Shown here one piece after another: positions 12,701 through 24,150 of a stretch of 64,000 nucleotides of DNA. This stretch comes from Labia minor (taxonomy: Eukaryota > Arthropoda > Insecta > Dermaptera > Spongiphoridae): NCBI GenBank assembly GCA_963082975.1, contig OY720344.1, positions 82,572,053 through 82,636,052 of the forward strand, written 5' to 3'. The position numbers and the translations under genes were made by a program. Below the pieces are notes generated by a model. The model was not told the origin of the DNA, did no database searches, and was given only the letters and a program-made list of their open reading frames with translations. Position 1 is the stretch's first letter, and each line of letters opens with the position of its first letter.

Positions 12701-13195
12701 ATGGAATCTTATGTGTTTATTGTAGCACTTTTTCCGCTATTAAACGAGAGGTTTTATCAAAATTTGAAAAAAGTATATATTTATATTTATTCATGTTGTA
12801 TTATGAATTAAAAATGTATTGGTTTTTAAATCGTCCTTTAGTTGTCACACTTTTATCTACACCAGTCCACTCCCCTGAGTTTGAAAGACGGGACTGAGAG
12901 CTAGAACTCATTCTTGTTAGTAAGAATTATTCTTAAGATGCATTGAAATGATAACAAATAGCCGTAGGGCTACATGTAAAAGTATTGAACCAAGAGATAT
13001 CTTATCATAATTAGAACTATTATAAAAAAAATTTTAACCTGTTGTTATACAAGTTTTTCACAATATGAATTACTAAAAAAATTATAAATAAAATAAAAAG
13101 TAAAAAATAATAGGGGGTTGATAAAATGGAAAGATATTTTATTTTTTAGTAAAATAATTTAGTTTTACAATTAAGATAAAATTTAGATTTACTAA
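9741..13195. other. Mostly unique AT-rich DNA with small GC-richer pockets
   Basis: No gene is recognised. GC-richer unique pockets lie at about 10030-10250, 11000-11270 and 11760-11850. A C tract of about nine bases sits at 11765-11773. Open frames in these pockets (61 to 87 codons) have no domain or family features and look random. A (TA)n run is at 10575-10587. Confidence 0.5.
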
Positions 13196-13197
13196 GG

Positions 13198-13335
13198 CAC
13201 CACAGGGGGGGAGGTAGCGAAGCTGGCTCACATTCTTGTGGTCCCGGGTTCAAGTCCTGGTCCTGGCAAGGGAATTTCTCTAACTGGGGTTTATGGGACG
13301 GGATCAACACTGAGAAGCTATTTGATAAAAAAAAA
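13198..13335 (+). mobile_element. tRNA-derived SINE
   Basis: The head carries an A-box-like TAGCGAAGCTGG at 13214-13225 and a good B-box GGTTCAAGTCC at 13248-13258, preceded by CCCG. The spacing suits an RNA polymerase III promoter. The body continues into unrelated sequence (AACTGGGGTTTATGGGACGG) and reaches a run of nine A residues at about 13328-13336. The tRNA cloverleaf is not complete, so this is a SINE head and not a functional tRNA. The antisense frame reading DQDLNPGPQECEPAS is the usual translation artefact of such heads. The 3' boundary is uncertain. Confidence 0.72.
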
Positions 13336-13339
13336 TCAA

Positions 13340-15332
13340 GGAAAAGGTTGATAGGACCCATTCTACTGATCATAGGACACCTAATTGATATAACCGAATT
13401 GATAGGCGTTGTTCTTGAGTAATAGTTTTTTTTAGATTTACTAAATCTATTTTTTTAAAACTAATTTTTTAAATATTAGAAATAAGCATTTAGTTTAGCG
13501 GACAGTATTTGAACATTTTAGCTTAATTCTGTAAACAAAGCAACTTCAGATTTTATATTTATAACGATATTTTTTATGACTTGTTGATATAAAGTGAAAT
13601 TATAAAGTAAATTACTTATTTTAAAATTATCACCATTTTAACTGTCTCTATGCAAGCTTTATCAAATGTTATAAAATATATATAAAAAGAGACAAAACCA
13701 TATTTTATTAACACAAATATAAGGAATTAATTACCTTAAATAAATTTTTGAATGAGATCTAAAGTTGTATATGAAAATGTGTTCTATATAATTATTGTTT
13801 AAAACAATGTAATAATCAAATATGAAGTTTCTTTAGTAAAAATATCAAAACACGAACATTTTTTTTCCACCTAATTTTGTAAAAAGTTTTCTTTTTGATA
13901 GTGATGTTTGACTTGGAAGGTGTTCAAAGTTTCAGGTCCTCGGGCTTCGAGGTGGCACCGATCGGCACCTCCATCACCTTAATATCATAGCCCAAAACCG
14001 AAAAGCAAAAAGTCATTTGAACCAATTACGAGAGTAGTCACTTGACGTTCTCTGCTAATGGCATTTTCTTAAGGCCCAACCGTTTTCGTCCTTTGCGTGC
14101 ATCCCTTCACTAGTTTTATTTATAAAATTACCTTTTACGATTCTCATTCGACCTTTTATTATTTTAAATTCTTGCACAATAAAAAAAAGTGTTTTCAAAT
14201 TAAACATCATGAATGTATTTATTTTAATAAGACAATCATGTTTGCACGTTACAAATACTGAATTTTGAAAAAAAAAAAAACTTAAACGTTTAGATCCTTG
14301 CGTGCTAAGCTTGTTAAAAATTCTCCTCTACTTCTTGCCCTAAATGGAATGGTTATATTCTTCTTATTTTAATTGTCAATATTTATTATTCTATTATTAT
14401 TATTATAAGTGTTATTCCCTAATAAATAAACTCAAAAATAAACCGTTGAGGGCAATAATAAAACAAATATTTTAATTTTATTCCATAATAAATGACATAA
14501 AAAATAATTTAATTTAAATTTAAAAAATTAAATAATTTTTTTTGTTAAAATGTTAAATTTTTATTTAAAAATCAATTGAAAAATGTAGTTTTTGATGCAG
14601 TTTTTAGTTCTTTCGGTCCTGATTTTGCATTTCTTTTAAATTCTACAAAAATATGTTTTTTAAATATAAAAAAAAAGATTTGTTTTGTAATGAAAAAATA
14701 TTTTATTTACTTATAATCCTCCTCTCTTTTCTTAACTTCAAGGATTGTTATGTAAAATGAAAAGAAAAATAATAAAGAAAATTAATTATAAAAAATAATT
14801 AAACATTAAAATTATCTAATTATTATTAATTCAAATATAGGACCAAAGAAAGAGTTAATTTACCTTAGATAATTGTTATAGGATTTATTTATTTAAATAG
14901 CAATAATCTTCCAGCAAAGCAAAAAACTTGAATAAAATAAATATTTTCAAAATGATAATTTATGTATTTTATTCACTTTTTCTATAAAAAAATAATTTAA
15001 ATTTTAAAAACAAATTAATTTTTATTTAAATTGATTTATTTATAAATACTTGTGGTTTGAAATAACAATCTTTGATGAATGCTTGCATCACTGATTGACA
15101 CCTGAGATGACTTGAATAATTTTAAGTTGAAGGGCAATAGCGGTGCAGGGAAAGCGGATAATAAAAACAGATCGAGAATTATTCAAATTAAATTTAATTT
15201 AACTACTCTGTTTAATCTATTTGTATTGTGAATTTTACATTTTAAAATTAATAAAATTTTACTTATAATTATTTAAGTTATAATTAATAACATAATAATA
15301 ACTAGAATATACTCAGGTATTTCAACTTTAGA
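13340..15332. other. AT-rich DNA with one GC-elevated pocket
   Basis: No gene is seen. A GC-elevated unique pocket lies at about 13900-14110 and contains an inverted repeat GAGGTG/CACCTC around a CCGATCGG core at 13949-13971. The remainder is A/T runs. It has no recognisable open frame or element. Confidence 0.5.
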
Positions 15333-15815
15333 TTTTTATTATCTCGCCAGAGATTTTGATGATTTATAATTTTTGAAGGTCCCTGAATCATTTTCACTAA
15401 GGTTGAGAAAAATGTCTGTATGTGTGTATATGTGTATGTGTATGTGTGTATGTAGACAAGATTACGCAAAAGCGGTTTGAGCTAGAAGAATTTGGTACAC
15501 GGGCATCATTAAAAATTCGAAGTTTTCTATCAACTTTTGAGAAATGTAGCTCATTCGGAAGAGAACTATTACCTACCACATTTTCATTTTTTTCTTCTAA
15601 ACTGACCGTAAAAATAAAGATCTATGTTTGATAGTTTTTCACGTGATTAAAAATTGTATAAAACTGCTATATATAGAATAAATCAGCTTGATTGATTCGC
15701 TGAAAGTACCGGAATTAATCTTTTAACACATTGACTGGCAAGCATGTGCCACAGCATGTGACGTGGTGACATCAACAAAGAGCCAAACATGCGCTGGTTT
15801 AATAAATATTATTTA
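15333..15815 (+). mobile_element. Family Y copy 2, left part, interrupted by a Helitron
   Basis: The copy starts TTTTTATTATCTCGCCAGAG, passes through TG-rich repeats at about 15416-15450, and shares the conserved internal segments of family Y up to AATAAATATTATTTA at 15801-15815. There the element stops and resumes at 17191 with TTAACTTTAATTTATAATT. In uninterrupted copies these two parts are contiguous. Confidence 0.82.
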
Positions 15816-15824
15816 CTAGCTGCT

Positions 15825-15845
15825 CAGAGCTCCTTCGTCGCTCTT
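15825..15845 (-). other. Helitron 3' hairpin
   Basis: The imperfect stem AGAGC with GCTCT lies about ten bases inside the CTAG terminus. In the better preserved copies the stem is eight base pairs (AGAGCGCC/GGCGCTCT). This hairpin is the replication stop signal of the family. Confidence 0.75.
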
Positions 15846-16039
15846 CACATCTAGACGGGGGCTCCGCCCCCTGTACCCCCGAGTGGTACATAGTATTTGG
15901 TTGAAAGTAGTAAAAGGTTTTCATCCATTTTGTTTCAAACAATGTATAACATAAAACATTCATTTCTTATTGTGTGATTATTTAAAATATATTTTAATTT
16001 ATTTAGTAAATTAATTATATATATTATTATTGAATATGT

Positions 16040-16660
16040 TATATCTATCTACTCGAAAGTTCTTGGCAGCTACAACCACATTTCTCCCCGGTGACCTCAT
16101 CTTTCTTTGGCCAATAAATGCTGGAAAGAATAATCTGAATCCACATCATCTCCTAAGATCATAGACCATGTCTCACACTCATATAATACAACAGACAAAA
16201 TAATTGTTTTATATATTTTAATTTTCATTCCCTTTTATAATAATTTTGATGAGATAAGCCTCTTTACTGCATGATAACAGGCGTTTCCCGATTGCAACTT
16301 CGATTTAAATTCTTCTCAAATATTATTATCCTTCGTGATTACATTCAATTTTTCTACATATTCAAATTCTACATTTTGTTTGTTAATACTGTTTGTTTCT
16401 AAATATATTTATTTATCATTATTAATTTCAAACCTCATCTCTTTTCCTATCTCGATTAATTTTTCCTCGCTATCTGTAATTGCAATTGCCGAATCTCCTA
16501 TTATATTTAAGTCGTCTGGGTCACCTAATATTTTACAATTGATTTCCACATCTTACTCTTTCTTTACTACCTTCAAGATAAATTTTAAGATCAAAATTTG
16601 AAAAAGTTTATCCGGATCTATTGAGTCATGCGTAGGTTTTACTAAAGTCTACATCATTTC
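16040..16660 (-). pseudogene. LINE pol fragment inside the 15816-17190 Helitron
   Basis: The minus strand matches the LINE at 2438-3595. Visible parts are the region encoding VDFSK near 16650, the catalytic motif changed from YADD to a PDD form (CCAGACGAC), YLGS-region remnants, and the 3' tail ending in GATAGATAT. The part encoding NGLKQGDALS is deleted, with the same joint as in the 47640 Helitron. Frameshifts and a further deletion around 16075 remove coding capacity. Confidence 0.82.
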
Positions 16661-17190
16661 ATTTTGATATTTTAATTTCATTGCTTGATTTTTATTGAAT
16701 ATTTTTAATTATAATAAAATTTGAGAAAATGCAAAGTTAGAGACTTGAGACAATTTATAAAAATTAACGGTATAAAAGTATTGATAAAACTAAAGATAAA
16801 TTAACAATATATACATTCATTAATAGTATTAATTTAAATTAATGGATTTATTTGATATTTTATTATTAAGTTCATTTATTAATTTTTTTAGATCATAGTT
16901 AATTCTCTCCCTTAAAATAAAAGAAGTATTCAAATATAGAAAGAATAAATACAAAATAATTTAAGTTAAATATGATTTAAATATTTTATTATATTAATTA
17001 AAATGAGAACTTGTTTAGAATAAATTATTTAATTGAAATGATATTTGAATATTAGAATTTAAAATAAAAAGTTAAATATTATAATAATTCTTTGATTGGG
17101 AATTTCTTTTTTGTTTGTTTCTATGACAGCAAAAAAGTAAACAAATTACATACATACATACATATAAACACTCTCCTTTATATATATAGA

Positions 17191-17294
17191 TTAACTTTAA
17201 TTTATAATTAATTAAATTTAATTTAAATATAATATATGTTAATTAATCCAATTCAAATGTGAGATAGTCGAGTGGAGACACTCCAGATTTTTTT
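17191..17294 (+). mobile_element. Family Y copy 2, right part
   Basis: It continues the 15333-15815 copy after the Helitron. It ends with GAGATAGTCGAGTGGAGACA, where GAGTG and CACTC can pair around GAGA, followed by CTCCAGA and a T run. This is the family's 3' stem-loop terminus. Confidence 0.82.
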
Positions 17295-18748
17295 TAAAGA
17301 TCCCTAAATTTTTCAAAATTATAATTTTAAGAGAAGAAATTTAATTCAAATCAAATAAAGGAAAAGTAAAAAATAACAAATACTATTATATTAGTGATTT
17401 TTTAAAAGACCACAAGCATAGTGTTGATTTAATTTAGAACAAAAATTAAATAACAATTCATGTTTCATTTTTTTATCAATGAATTAACTAAAAAGAGTAT
17501 ATAATATTATATAATTAGTAGTTATATTAGGCCGTCTATCATGGACAGAAGAGAAGAAACCTTTGATATGTTCTACGAGGTTTCTTGATGAAACCTCAGG
17601 CGGGGTTGTGAAAGTCACCAGCTGAATCAACCGCATCTTTCGCCTCCCTTCGGAGAAAACTTGACAAAGCGAGAAGTTCAAACTACCCCCTCCCTTTTTG
17701 GAACATTATACCACTCACTCACTCCATCCATTCATTCACTATTCATTGTCATTTGATGACGGAAAATGTAATCAAAATAAGAGTGAACTTTAATCAATTC
17801 GAATATATTCATATGTGTAAGGGTGCGGACCCTCTTTCAATATTTTTTTCTCTTTTTTAGTTAACTGCTCTTTGCTTAACCCTCGATTAATTCGTAAAAG
17901 AAAAATAATACTTGTGCGGGTCCTTGTGGTTTTTGACTTAGGATTAAAGAGGATAGATTATGGGGTAACCTTCTCTTTAACCAGGCAAAAAAGGAACTAC
18001 TCGAGCTATATACTTCATACTGAAATCAATCAAATCACTACTAAAGAGAAGCATATATGGTTTATATATATCAATGATAAACTTATTCTAACGTTTCAGA
18101 AAGATACTTAACTATAATATAAGAATTTTTTCCCTGTAAGTAATCCACAATCAGATGAACAAATTTGTTATCATCAAAAACTAATTTATTAAAAAAAATG
18201 ATTATATAATCCTTTTGCAATGAAAGGATCAAAGTGGTTGTATGGATTGAAGGGTGGGGTGATGTTTTTTCGGTAATGCTGGATGAGAGGATAGGAGGAA
18301 ACCCATTGAATGTATATTAAATTCTCTATAAATCTCATCAATAACTTTATAGGTAGATTTAATATACATTTCAATAATTACATAAAGCAATTAGAATTGA
18401 ATTTGAAATAATAAAAAAAAAAAAATGAAAAAAATTCTCGTTAACAAAATTAAATTTTCTCTTGTTACTTAAAATAAACACATTTTATTTGCAAATGAAT
18501 AATGGAGTTTTCTTCTGATAATTCAGTATTATTAAATTTGTATTTGCAATTTCTCTAGTTAAATAAAAAAAGGCTTAATGAATTTTGGAAAAATGTTTTT
18601 TTGTTACAATTTCCTCCATAGGTTTACAAATAAATATTTTTATTTTTTAATTATTACGCATTCTAATTTACTATTTCAGAAAAAACATATTATTTATTTA
18701 AGAATTTATTTATTTATTAAAAATCTATAAGCTTTAATTAAAAAAAAC
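17295..18748. other. AT-rich DNA with a GC-richer pocket
   Basis: No gene is recognised. A unique pocket at about 17520-17730 contains a perfect hairpin GAGGTTTC/GAAACCTC at 17577-17597. A 79-codon frame at 17872-18111 shows no family features. The rest is A/T-rich. Confidence 0.5.
17577..17597. other. Perfect 8-bp hairpin with 5-base loop
   Basis: GAGGTTTC and GAAACCTC are separated by TTGAT. The stem stands out in this AT-rich DNA, but no flanking motif shows a function. Confidence 0.5.
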
Positions 18749-19175
18749 GATAATTATTCAGGTAAACGCATTTTCGTCGATTTGGTTAATACTTTGCAGT
18801 GAGTTCCTTTTGCAATTTCAAATAAACTTTTCTTATGAAATTTTTCCCGGCATCTTATAGTTTTCGAGATAAAAATTATTAAAATAAAAATTTTTTAAGT
18901 TTGACAGATTAGTATTAAGAACGTCGAAATGTGCCATTAAATAATGTTTTATTGACTAATTCACTAATTATTCACTTATTATTATATGAAAATTAAAAAA
19001 TTAATTAAATGATTTTCCTATATCCAAACCGAACTTATAAAAACCGAAAATTAGTGTCCCACCTGGTAGCCAAACGGATAAAACATGCTAGCACGATAAC
19101 ATGATATTAAATATTATAGAAAATCAATGGATTTATATGGAAATTTTAATAATTTTTATCTCGAAAACTATAAGA
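18749..19175 (+). mobile_element. Family W foldback element, copy 1, right end truncated
   Basis: This matches the 28974-29498 copy. It has the left arm (GATAATTATTCAGGTAAACG, then TTGCAATTTCAAATAAACTT and the GAGATAAAAATTATTAAAAT joint) and the centre (TAGCCAAACGGATAAAACAT). The right arm begins with ATTTTAATAATTTTTATCTC but breaks off after about 40 bases. No coding capacity is present. Confidence 0.72.
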
Positions 19176-19984
19176 AAAAATAAGTAACCAGGTGGGTTCT
19201 TATAATAAAGCAATTGTAAACATATTAAAATAAATTAAAACAGTATTATATTAGTCGTTATTTATGTGTATTATCCAAGAATGCAATTTAATTGATTTAT
19301 TATTTTTTAATTGATTTATTATCTCATAGATAAACCTTTTATTTGACTTTACAGAATTAATCGAATATGTGATAACGATGTTTAAACATATAAATTAAAA
19401 AAAATGTCTTAATTTCTCTAATCCCCCAAAAGACGATTATTATTATGATCAAACATTTCCCCGTTGATAGCTATTAACTTTCCCCTCCTATATTTTTAGT
19501 GATTAATATATCTTATAGCAGTAATGCATTAAATGATGGGTGGAAATTCTAAAAAAAGAAATTAAATTCTTTTCTTACTTATAGAGTGAAGGAATGTATT
19601 ATGAATGGGGAATATCCCCTTTCTCAAGCTTCTTTGTTAATGGAGGTTCAATACAAATGATTACGCTTAATGGATATAATTGCCGAAAATTATGCAATCA
19701 AATAATTTTAACGAGAATTTAAATTTAAAATGAGAATAGTTATAAATTTTTGAAATATTTCATTAGAAATAGGTAGAATATTCAAATAAATATTCTTGTT
19801 CATTTGGTTCTCAGTTTTAAAATTATAAAAAAAAACAGAGAGAAAAATCCTTAGAAATAGAGTGATGGATTTAAAATTTTTATTTAGTTAATTTAGGATA
19901 AGGGGAATATAAGACCTATATTATAAACCACTGTTCATTAAGATTTATTTTCTTCAACAAAAGACTATTTTTTGAACATTAATT
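19176..19984. other. AT-rich sequence, no gene seen
   Basis: No open frame, RNA gene or element boundary can be supported here. Confidence 0.5.
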
Positions 19985-20260
19985 GTTTATAATACGGCTG
20001 AGAATGCATAAATTACATGACTTCTATGCACCTTCAAAACAAGAAAGAGGTGATAAATGGTATATCGAACTGTAATTGGAGTGATTATTGCAAGATAATA
20101 AAAAAATGTATACATTATTGGAAAATCAATTGGAAATCAACAAAAAATAAAGGCTGAAGTGAGGGAATTAGGAGAAGGTAAAAATTGGATGGTGGTGTGT
20201 TCCGCTTGCGATTCATCACTTTCAATTCCTTTTCTTAATACTCTTTAATCAATATAATAA
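19985..20260 (+). pseudogene. Highly decayed LINE 3' remnant
   Basis: AATTACATGACTTCTATGCA at about 20011 matches the segment encoding ELHDFYA in the other LINE copies. Near 20160-20210, GAGGGAATTAGGAGAAGGTA and GGATGGTGGTGTGTTCC correspond to the REMGEDR...WKVVAQ region. It finishes with TTTCAATTCCTTTTCTT where the other copies have TTTCGAATTCCTTTC. Large internal gaps and no open frame make this an old copy. Confidence 0.55.
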
Positions 20261-20819
20261 TAATTTAATTACTTAGAATAGAAGTATGAAATAAATATTT
20301 CTTTTAGATTTTTGTGCTGTTGCTTTTTTTAGAAATTTAAAAAATGAATTAACTGGCAACAAAATTGAATAAAAATAGGTGGATTTTATCCCAGGAAATT
20401 TAGAATTTTTTATTGATTTCTGGTTTTTCTGTTTTTCTCACTCTTATACCACGAATGTACCGAAAGAATGAGTCTTGTAAAAAAAAAGTAATTTAAAAGT
20501 AGATACATTAGAAGCTTTGAATTTTTTATATGTCAAAGAGAGGAATATTAATTGAACATTTTATACGACATATCTGACTTTTGTAATGCGTCTATCAAGT
20601 CAGTTTCCAACCAAGTGAGGTAAAGGTGTTGTATAATCAACGGGTCTTCTCAAACTTCAAAGAGATTTTCCAGATCAGAAGCATTACTTTTTTATTCAAG
20701 TAGGTTCTCTTGAATCCATGACCACGTGGTACAGAATGACATCTTCTATACGACATGACATAATATTATGAAATATATTCTTACTTGACTACATAAAAAG
20801 TTTATTTTCTAAATTTTTT
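20261..20819. other. AT-rich sequence, no gene seen
   Basis: A slightly richer unique stretch lies at about 20580-20750. No feature can be named. Confidence 0.5.
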
Positions 20820-21270
20820 ATAGGAAGGAAAGGTATTGTCTTCATACCAAATTTCACATGTGGAGATTTTTACATATTTCCATGAATCATGCATTTTGTT
20901 AACAGAAAAAAGTATTTTTAGCATGATGTCTGTCCGTCTGTCCGTCCGTATAGATGTGTACAGCTTGAACGGCTCAACAGATTTTGATAAAATTTGGTAA
21001 ATTTACTTAATGCATCAGTAGCATGAATTCAAATACTTTTGGTGTATATCCGGAAACCGGAATTGGTAGTTTACAAAGTATTAATTTTTAATTCATTGTC
21101 AGAAAATATTTCACTTAAAATATAGTAGTGATAAATAATTGATTAATTCAACTAAAAATTAAAAACTAATATAATATAAGTCACTTCTTTTATACTTTAT
21201 ATATATAATGTTGTTTGAAAATTAATTTATTTCAAATCGTCGGTCGGTCCTGTGCCTGGCCACAGCTCAC
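20820..21270 (+). mobile_element. Family Z copy 1: HINE/DINE-1-like element, 5' end clipped
   Basis: It contains the block GTCTGTCCGTCTGTCCGTCC near 20930-20950, then GATGTGTACAGCTTGAACGG and GATTTTGATAAAATTTGGTA. At the 3' end it has ATCGTCGGTCGGT (the subterminal repeat), followed by a small stem-loop CTGTG/CACAG and TCAC. The 5' partner ACCGACCGACGAT is lost except for ATAGGAAGG. A GTCY microsatellite, a subterminal inverted repeat and a 3' hairpin are the hallmarks of HINE-type non-autonomous Helentrons. It has no coding capacity. Confidence 0.72.
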
Positions 21271-21417
21271 ATTTTTATTACTTACCTACATATAATCTCG
21301 TATTTAATTTTTTATTTTTTAAACTTTTGAAAGCACGAATTTCATAGGTCACTGCGTGATATGTTCGGAATATAAAACAATAGATATGTTATAAATTATT
21401 GATTAATAGAATGAGGT

Positions 21418-21421
<4 letters not shown>

Positions 21422-21448
<27 letters not shown>
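21422..21448. repeat. (TA)n microsatellite
   Basis: A pure dinucleotide run. Confidence 0.85.
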
Positions 21449-21449
<1 letters not shown>

Positions 21450-21898
21450 CTTAAAGAAGGGGATGTGAATTTAATATATCACTCGTTGTATAGCTTTATT
21501 TTCTATTAAAATTGAAAGATTATCTCTTATCTGATTTGATGGCATATTAATATTTCCTCTTGATGTATTTGAACATTTAGCTAATATATTTCTATAACGT
21601 GATTGCCTGTAGCTTTCTAACGTATTTTCTAAAGGTCGGCTAACAATCCAGATTCACGAAAAGCAAACTTTCTACTTGATATATTACTTACTGTCATCGA
21701 TTGGACAGGATGTCGCTTCTATAAACGCTTATTTTAACAGAGCTGGCAGATTAGCCCCGACAACCTTCTACAATTTACTAGGAAAGTTGGCTTTAATAAT
21801 GTCGCCTGGAAATCAAATTAAATGGTGGTCGATTAAAACCCGCCGTGATGTCCTGCTCGTTTACGTAGGCGTTTAAGGAAAGAGAAAGAGACAAAAGA

Positions 21899-21988
21899 GT
21901 GAGTGTGTGTGTATGTATGTATATATATGTGTGTGTATGTGTATGTATGTATATATGTGTGTGTGTATGTGGGAGAGAGAGAGAGAGG
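21899..21988. repeat. Compound TG/TATG/GA microsatellite
   Basis: Alternating TGTG and TATGTATG blocks end in a GAGAGAGAGAGAG run. Confidence 0.85.
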
Positions 21989-22439
21989 AAATAACGAGCC
22001 GAGGTTTATTCAATTGATACAGGATTAAATTATTAAAGTACGAAGATCTATAAATAAAAAAATAAGGTCAACATTTAATTTATATTTATTATTTTTTTAT
22101 TTTTAATTATCGCACTACTATCACTTAACGGATATGTTAGTAAAGAAAATAATAAAATTATATTTTTCAGTAATTTTTTTAAAACTAATTTTAACTTTTA
22201 AAGAAATAGTACCTGGTTCACCGAGCCGCCGCTCGGTACTTTAAAAAAATATTCCTTATGAACTATGAAATTTTAAGATTAAAATTATTATTTAAAATAA
22301 ATAAACGACAAAATATATGAAGCAATTTCAAATAATTTAAAAAAGAACATAAATTAAAAAAATAGTAATAAAACATACAGCCCTTAAACGTACGTATTAA
22401 TGCACTGAAAGACAGAAAAGTATGGCCTGTGGATATAAC

Positions 22440-22765
22440 ATAATATATATTTCGTAAATTGATTACAAAATATTATTAAAATAAATATTTTTAATTTTAT
22501 TTTATTTAAAATATTTTGTATTTAAAGAATCGCTGTCTGGCGTTGCCTGAGGATATTTTTTTATTATTTAAAATTCCTATATTTTAATAAGAAAAAACTA
22601 ACAAAGATGATTTTTTCCGAGGCTGAAACTAATACAGGTCAATTTTTCTTTATAGAAAATATCTATGGTGTGAATTTCAACAAAATTCTTAGAACGGTTT
22701 AATATCTCAAAAATATACAAATATATATATATACAATTTTTGCAAGTATAATAAGATAGGATAAT
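22440..22765 (-). repeat. Family V dispersed repeat, copy 3
   Basis: Same order as the other V copies in the minus reading: TATACTTGCAAAAATTGTATA, TA-rich stretch, GAAATTCACACCATAGATA, AGTTTCAGCCTCGG. The far end carries TTCGTAAATTGATTACAAAA (plus strand) at about 22450. The central part between these blocks is shorter than in the 9.3 kb copy. Confidence 0.6.
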
Positions 22766-23532
22766 CCAACCATTGCATGACATTTATAATTAACATTTGT
22801 ATAAGAGAGATTCGATGTGCATCTGTGAAATCTTCAAACGCAATTCAATGAAAATGTTTTAATGAAAAATAAAGAAGATTTCAAGTAGGAATGAATATAA
22901 ATTGTATATAAATAATAGCTTTATAATTACATATGGAACATTCTCATATATAGTAAAATAATTTTATATATAAGTAATTAATTATTTAATTAAATAATAA
23001 CAAGAATTAATATGTTTTACAATAAACGATATACGAGTATGTATGTAAATATATTTAGGAGAAAGGGCTGGTAACAACCGGCTTTGATAGACAAAAGCAC
23101 AGGATGTTATCAATAGATAAGGAGAGGTAATGAATTTTTCAAATAACTGGAACTGATTTTAAAATTTTAAGACTCAATTAAACAACTATTTAGTGAAAAT
23201 GTCTTATTATTTGGAAAAAATCCTTATTTAGATTACAAAGCCCTTTGGTACACAATTGGTAACCATGCTTGGTTCTTGCCTACCATCTGATGTCACGATG
23301 TTTTCCACATTAAGTATAGAAAGCCTCTGAGGGGTATTGGTTTTGTCGATTCTTCTATCTTCGTCTCATCAAATATCAAGAAAAAATTAATAATTTATGT
23401 ATATGAATTTTGAAATAATGAGAGAATCTAATGGAAGAAGACCACAATATTTGTATTTGGCTCCTGAAAGGACATTAACCAGTAGAAGGAATGACATTTA
23501 GACATTGCCTATTGGTTCCATTCCTCCTTTTT
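22766..23532. other. AT-rich and partly unique sequence, no gene seen
   Basis: A moderately GC-richer unique segment lies at about 23230-23530. It has no open frame worth calling. Confidence 0.5.
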
Positions 23533-24150
23533 ACCGACCGACGATAGTAAGGGAGGTATTGTTTTCACACCAAATTTCACATGTGGAGATTTTTACATAT
23601 CTCCACGAATCATGCATTTTCTTAACAGAAAAAAGTATTTTTATCATGATGTCTGTCCGTCCGTCCGTCTGTCCGTCCGTATAGATGTGTACAGCCTGAA
23701 CGGCTCAACGGATTTTGATGAAATTTGGTATATTTACTTAATGCATCAGTAGGATGAATTGATCAACTTTTGGTGCAAATCCTGAAACCGGAAGTGGTAG
23801 TATTAGCGATCGACGATAGGAAGGAAAGGGTTATTTTCACACCAAAGGAGATTTTTTTTATATATCACCACGAATCATGCACTTTGTATTGGTTTTATCC
23901 TCGAGAAAAATCATATTTATTAGTTTTTTCTTGATTTAAAATTATATGACGTCATCCAGCCATTCATGACGTCACAGTCTGGTCTTACATATATATTATA
24001 AATAAAATAAAATTAAAAATATTTATGTTATATCCATATCTGTTTTTTATTACATTAATAGATATATTAAAATTATTTGAAATTGTTTCTGTAGCTGGAA
24101 ATTAATTTATTTCAAACCGTCGGTCGGTTCGGACCTGACCAAAGGTCAAC
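23533..24150 (+). mobile_element. Family Z copy 2, chimeric
   Basis: The left end is complete: ACCGACCGACGATAG at 23533, then the conserved leader, the GTCCGTCCGTCTGTCCGTCC repeat near 23655, and GATTTTGATGAAATTTGGTA. At about 23806 a second, partial leader begins (CGATCGACGATAGGAAGG). It runs to a V-like segment (TTGGTTTTATCCTCGAGAA, near 23890) before the Z tail ending ACCGTCGGTCGGT at about 24126. The copy is a mosaic of two Z parts and a V piece. Confidence 0.7.

Larger units (their letters stand above)
15816..17190 (-). mobile_element. Canonical non-autonomous Helitron carrying a LINE fragment
   Basis: Read on the minus strand, the element begins TCTATATATATAAAGGAGAG at 17190 and ends in a hairpin (AGAGC/GCTCT) followed by ten bases GAGCAGCTAG at 15816. 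It therefore has the 5' TC and the 3' hairpin plus CTAG of Helitrons. It lies exactly between A (15815) and T (17191), with no target duplication, inside family Y copy 2. It encodes no Rep/helicase, so it depends on an element elsewhere. It carries a decayed LINE (16040-16660). The hairpin is more eroded than in the 47640 and 52090 copies. Length is 1375 bp. Confidence 0.9.
21271..22438. other. Mixed sequence with microsatellites, no gene
   Basis: (TA)n lies at about 21422-21448. A slightly GC-richer unique area at 21620-21880 holds a 66-codon frame with no domain features. TG/TATG/GA repeats run at about 21899-21988. The remainder is A/T-rich. Confidence 0.5.

Noticed and set aside
13146-13373. 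A minus-strand 75-codon frame with a protein-like C-terminal half
   Set aside because: DQDLNPGPQECEPAS is the familiar antisense translation of a tRNA-derived SINE head.
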